The notes beneath the pieces are model-generated. The model did no database searches and was not told the origin of the DNA. It saw only the letters and a list, made by a program, of their open reading frames with translations. A stretch of 6,477 nt of DNA. Source: Gallionella sp. Its GTDB lineage: Bacteria > Pseudomonadota > Gammaproteobacteria > Burkholderiales > Gallionellaceae. The DNA is taken from the NCBI GenBank assembly GCA_004298605.1, contig SCPW01000024.1:1-6477 (forward strand), read 5' to 3'. The position numbers were made by a program, and so were the translations under genes. Shown one piece after another: positions 5,316 through 6,477 of the stretch. How positions within the stretch are numbered: position 1 is the first letter of the stretch; each line of letters begins with the position of its first letter.

Positions 5316-6477
5316 TTGCCGCCTCCGAATCGGGAAACCAGAAACTCAGGGATTTTTTCAAAGGCCACATTCGGCGCTTCTACGCGCTGCCTGATCTGCC
5401 CCGGCTGCCATGAATACACCACCAGCCGCCCGCCCAATCCCGCAACTCGCGCCACTTCCTCCAGCACCGCCTCGGAAAGTTTCGGCACATACACCAGCCG
5501 GTCATCCGCATTGCCCGCCAACTGCACTGGTTCTCCCTTTTCGTAGCCTGCCAGTGGCGCACCGTGTATCAGTTGCAAAGCTCGCCATACCTGCTCGTGT
5601 TGAATGTCGTTGAACACGCGGGCTACTGGGATGCGTTTGGTGCGCAAATAAGCGAATGAGCCGCCCAAGCCTTCCACGGCCTCGCCTTTTTTGTTGGTGT
5701 AGCCTTGCATTACGCGCCGCACTCGTTCTGCGCACACATCGCGGCACAAGTTCTTGCCGGGATATTCACTGGTTGCCTCGGTGCTGGAAACCAGAATGAA
5801 GCGACGCTTGCCGCCGTCCCCGGCGTTCAGCTTCATCACCGCGTGGGCGGTTGTGCCGCTGCCTGCGAAGAAATCCAGCACCATTCCATCATTGTCCTCA
5901 ACCATGCTTATCAAGTATTCAAGCAGTCCAACTGGTTTGGGATAGGTAAAGTCTATTTCCTGTGCCGTCAGGTCTGCTCCTGACGCTTGAACACTACCAA
6001 CATTCTTTATTACAGAAATGACATGGGATTGATCTTCAGATCGCACCTTTACATTTTCGACAGCGCCCGTGGCAGTAAGTAGGAAGGTTGTTAATTGGTT
6101 CTTTGTATCCCAAACAGGATTAAGGCCGGTGGCAATAAATCTCTCGCATAGCTTCTTATTTGCCCAGCCACTCCTGACTGTGACTGAAACAGTCAGTTTC
6201 CTATCTTTAATAACAGCGTCACTTAATAAGTGTGGCCATTTATCAGTTCTCGCTGGAATTACTCCTTCGTCAAAATCTGCCGGAAATCCTGCGGGCAACA
6301 CGATGTTAGAAACTGGGTTCTTTGGCCCATTTTTTACAATCGTGTTTCTGATTTCCTCACGAAATAACTTGCCCTCTTCCTCAGCGTTTGGATCAATTAC
6401 CGGTGGGGCAGATACAGATTTCTCGCTGCCGGCATATACCAAAATATACTCGTGACAAATCTTAAAACGAGCTTGGT
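5312..6477 (-). CDS. mod: Type III DNA adenine methyltransferase Mod, 5' end cut by window
   Basis: The C-terminal 387 residues of the Mod subunit, which recognises the site and methylates adenine N6 using AdoMet; Res needs it for cutting. The frame stays open through the right edge (first full codon at 6475). The TTG at 6442 is therefore not a real start: the upstream residues ARFKICHEYIL run straight into VYAGS, matching the HEYILVY block common in these enzymes. Counting from the Leu at 6442, YPKP is at 167-170 and the AdoMet-binding motif I is DFFAGSGTT at 190-198, followed by AHAVMKLNAGDGGKRRFILV. The catalytic DPPY precedes this in beta-class enzymes and must lie outside the window, so activity cannot be judged. 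Residues about 20-160 should be the target recognition domain. GC by hand count is about 43% at 6001-6477 but about 59% at 5341-5880, suggesting an exchanged recognition domain. No simple repeat tract for phase variation is seen in the visible part. Confidence 0.93.
   Translation of the reverse strand, partial: QARFKICHEYILVYAGSEKSVSAPPVIDPNAEEEGKLFREEIRNTIVKNGPKNPVSNIVLPAGFPADFDEGVIPARTDKWPHLLSDAVIKDRKLTVSVTVRSGWANKKLCERFIATGLNPVWDTKNQLTTFLLTATGAVENVKVRSEDQSHVISVIKNVGSVQASGADLTAQEIDFTYPKPVGLLEYLISMVEDNDGMVLDFFAGSGTTAHAVMKLNAGDGGKRRFILVSSTEATSEYPGKNLCRDVCAERVRRVMQGYTNKKGEAVEGLGGSFAYLRTKRIPVARVFNDIQHEQVWRALQLIHGAPLAGYEKGEPVQLAGNADDRLVYVPKLSEAVLEEVARVAGLGGRLVVYSWQPGQIRQRVEAPNVAFEKIPEFLVSRFGGGK
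5322..5326 (-). promoter_or_regulatory. Ribosome binding site of res inside mod
   Basis: GGAGG on the minus strand lies 6 bases before the res ATG at 5315, within the last codons of mod. Together with the ATGA stop-start overlap it supports coupled translation of Mod and Res. Confidence 0.75.
6174..6196. repeat. TGACTG direct and inverted repeat inside mod
   Basis: TGACTG occurs twice in tandem (6175-6186), followed after AAA by its reverse complement CAGTCA (6190-6195). The inner copy gives a 6 bp stem with a 3-base loop. The outer copy, extended to CTGACTG at 6174-6180, gives a 7 bp stem with CAGTCAG at 6190-6196. It lies in the AT-rich putative recognition domain, encoding an alternating Val/Ser/Thr stretch (KLTVSVTVRSGW). 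It may simply follow from the repeated codons, and no function is evident. Confidence 0.35.

Noticed and set aside
6442..6442. TTG at 6442 as the start of the methyltransferase
   Set aside because: The frame is open through the right edge and the residues before it (HEYIL) continue a block conserved in Mod proteins, so the gene is cut by the window, not started here.
5312..6477. Simple-sequence repeats in mod that could drive phase variation, as in some pathogens
   Set aside because: No tandem tri-, tetra- or pentanucleotide tract is visible in this part; the 5' part of the gene is outside the window and cannot be judged.
1..6477. CRISPR array, tRNA, rRNA or insertion-sequence ends
   Set aside because: No regularly spaced repeats, tRNA-like cloverleaf, rRNA-conserved stretch, transposase frame or terminal inverted repeats were seen on either strand.

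Overview
The window is a 6.5 kb piece of bacterial DNA with seven supported or possible protein genes, one tiny reading frame and several regulatory sites. Shine-Dalgarno sequences, tight gene packing and GC-rich codon use suggest a proteobacterium (beta or gamma), but nothing here fixes the genus. A type III restriction-modification locus beside a block of unrecognised small genes is typical of accessory DNA such as an integrative element, plasmid or genomic island. No integrase, transposase, att site, tRNA or rRNA is visible, so that setting is inference. The first 13 bases are an exact match to the end of an Illumina adapter, so the left end is an assembly or read artefact rather than genome.

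Region by region: bases 14-347 hold only a doubtful plus-strand reading frame and a G-run/C-run inverted repeat. On the minus strand, reading right to left from about 2134 to 348, lies a cluster of unrecognised genes: a possible 21-residue peptide, an 80-residue protein, a 262-residue protein with one or two membrane segments and a cysteine-rich zinc-ribbon-like patch, and a 188-residue protein whose first 100 residues resemble a single sliding-clamp-type domain. On the plus strand, 2168-2875 encodes a 235-residue protein with two copies of a ribbon-helix-helix-like DNA-binding module. Just upstream of it, between the divergent transcription units, is a perfect 8+8 bp inverted repeat that is a good operator candidate.

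The right half (2886-6477, minus strand) is a type III restriction-modification system in the usual mod-res order. The methyltransferase gene mod is cut by the right edge: its AdoMet-binding motif is present, but its DPPY catalytic motif must lie outside. The 809-residue Res subunit has SF2 helicase motifs and a C-terminal PD-(D/E)XK nuclease signature. The two genes overlap by 4 bp (ATGA). The res gene converges on the ribbon-helix-helix gene with only 10 bp between the stops.

The modification subunit would methylate one DNA strand at a short site, and Mod plus Res together would cut unmodified incoming DNA using ATP. The most informative oddities are a sharp GC drop inside mod at the expected edge of its target recognition domain, the tandem ribbon-helix-helix protein with its nearby palindrome, and the clamp-like small protein. 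I see no convincing evidence for a completely new defence system. The minus-strand cluster is the part whose function is truly unknown.
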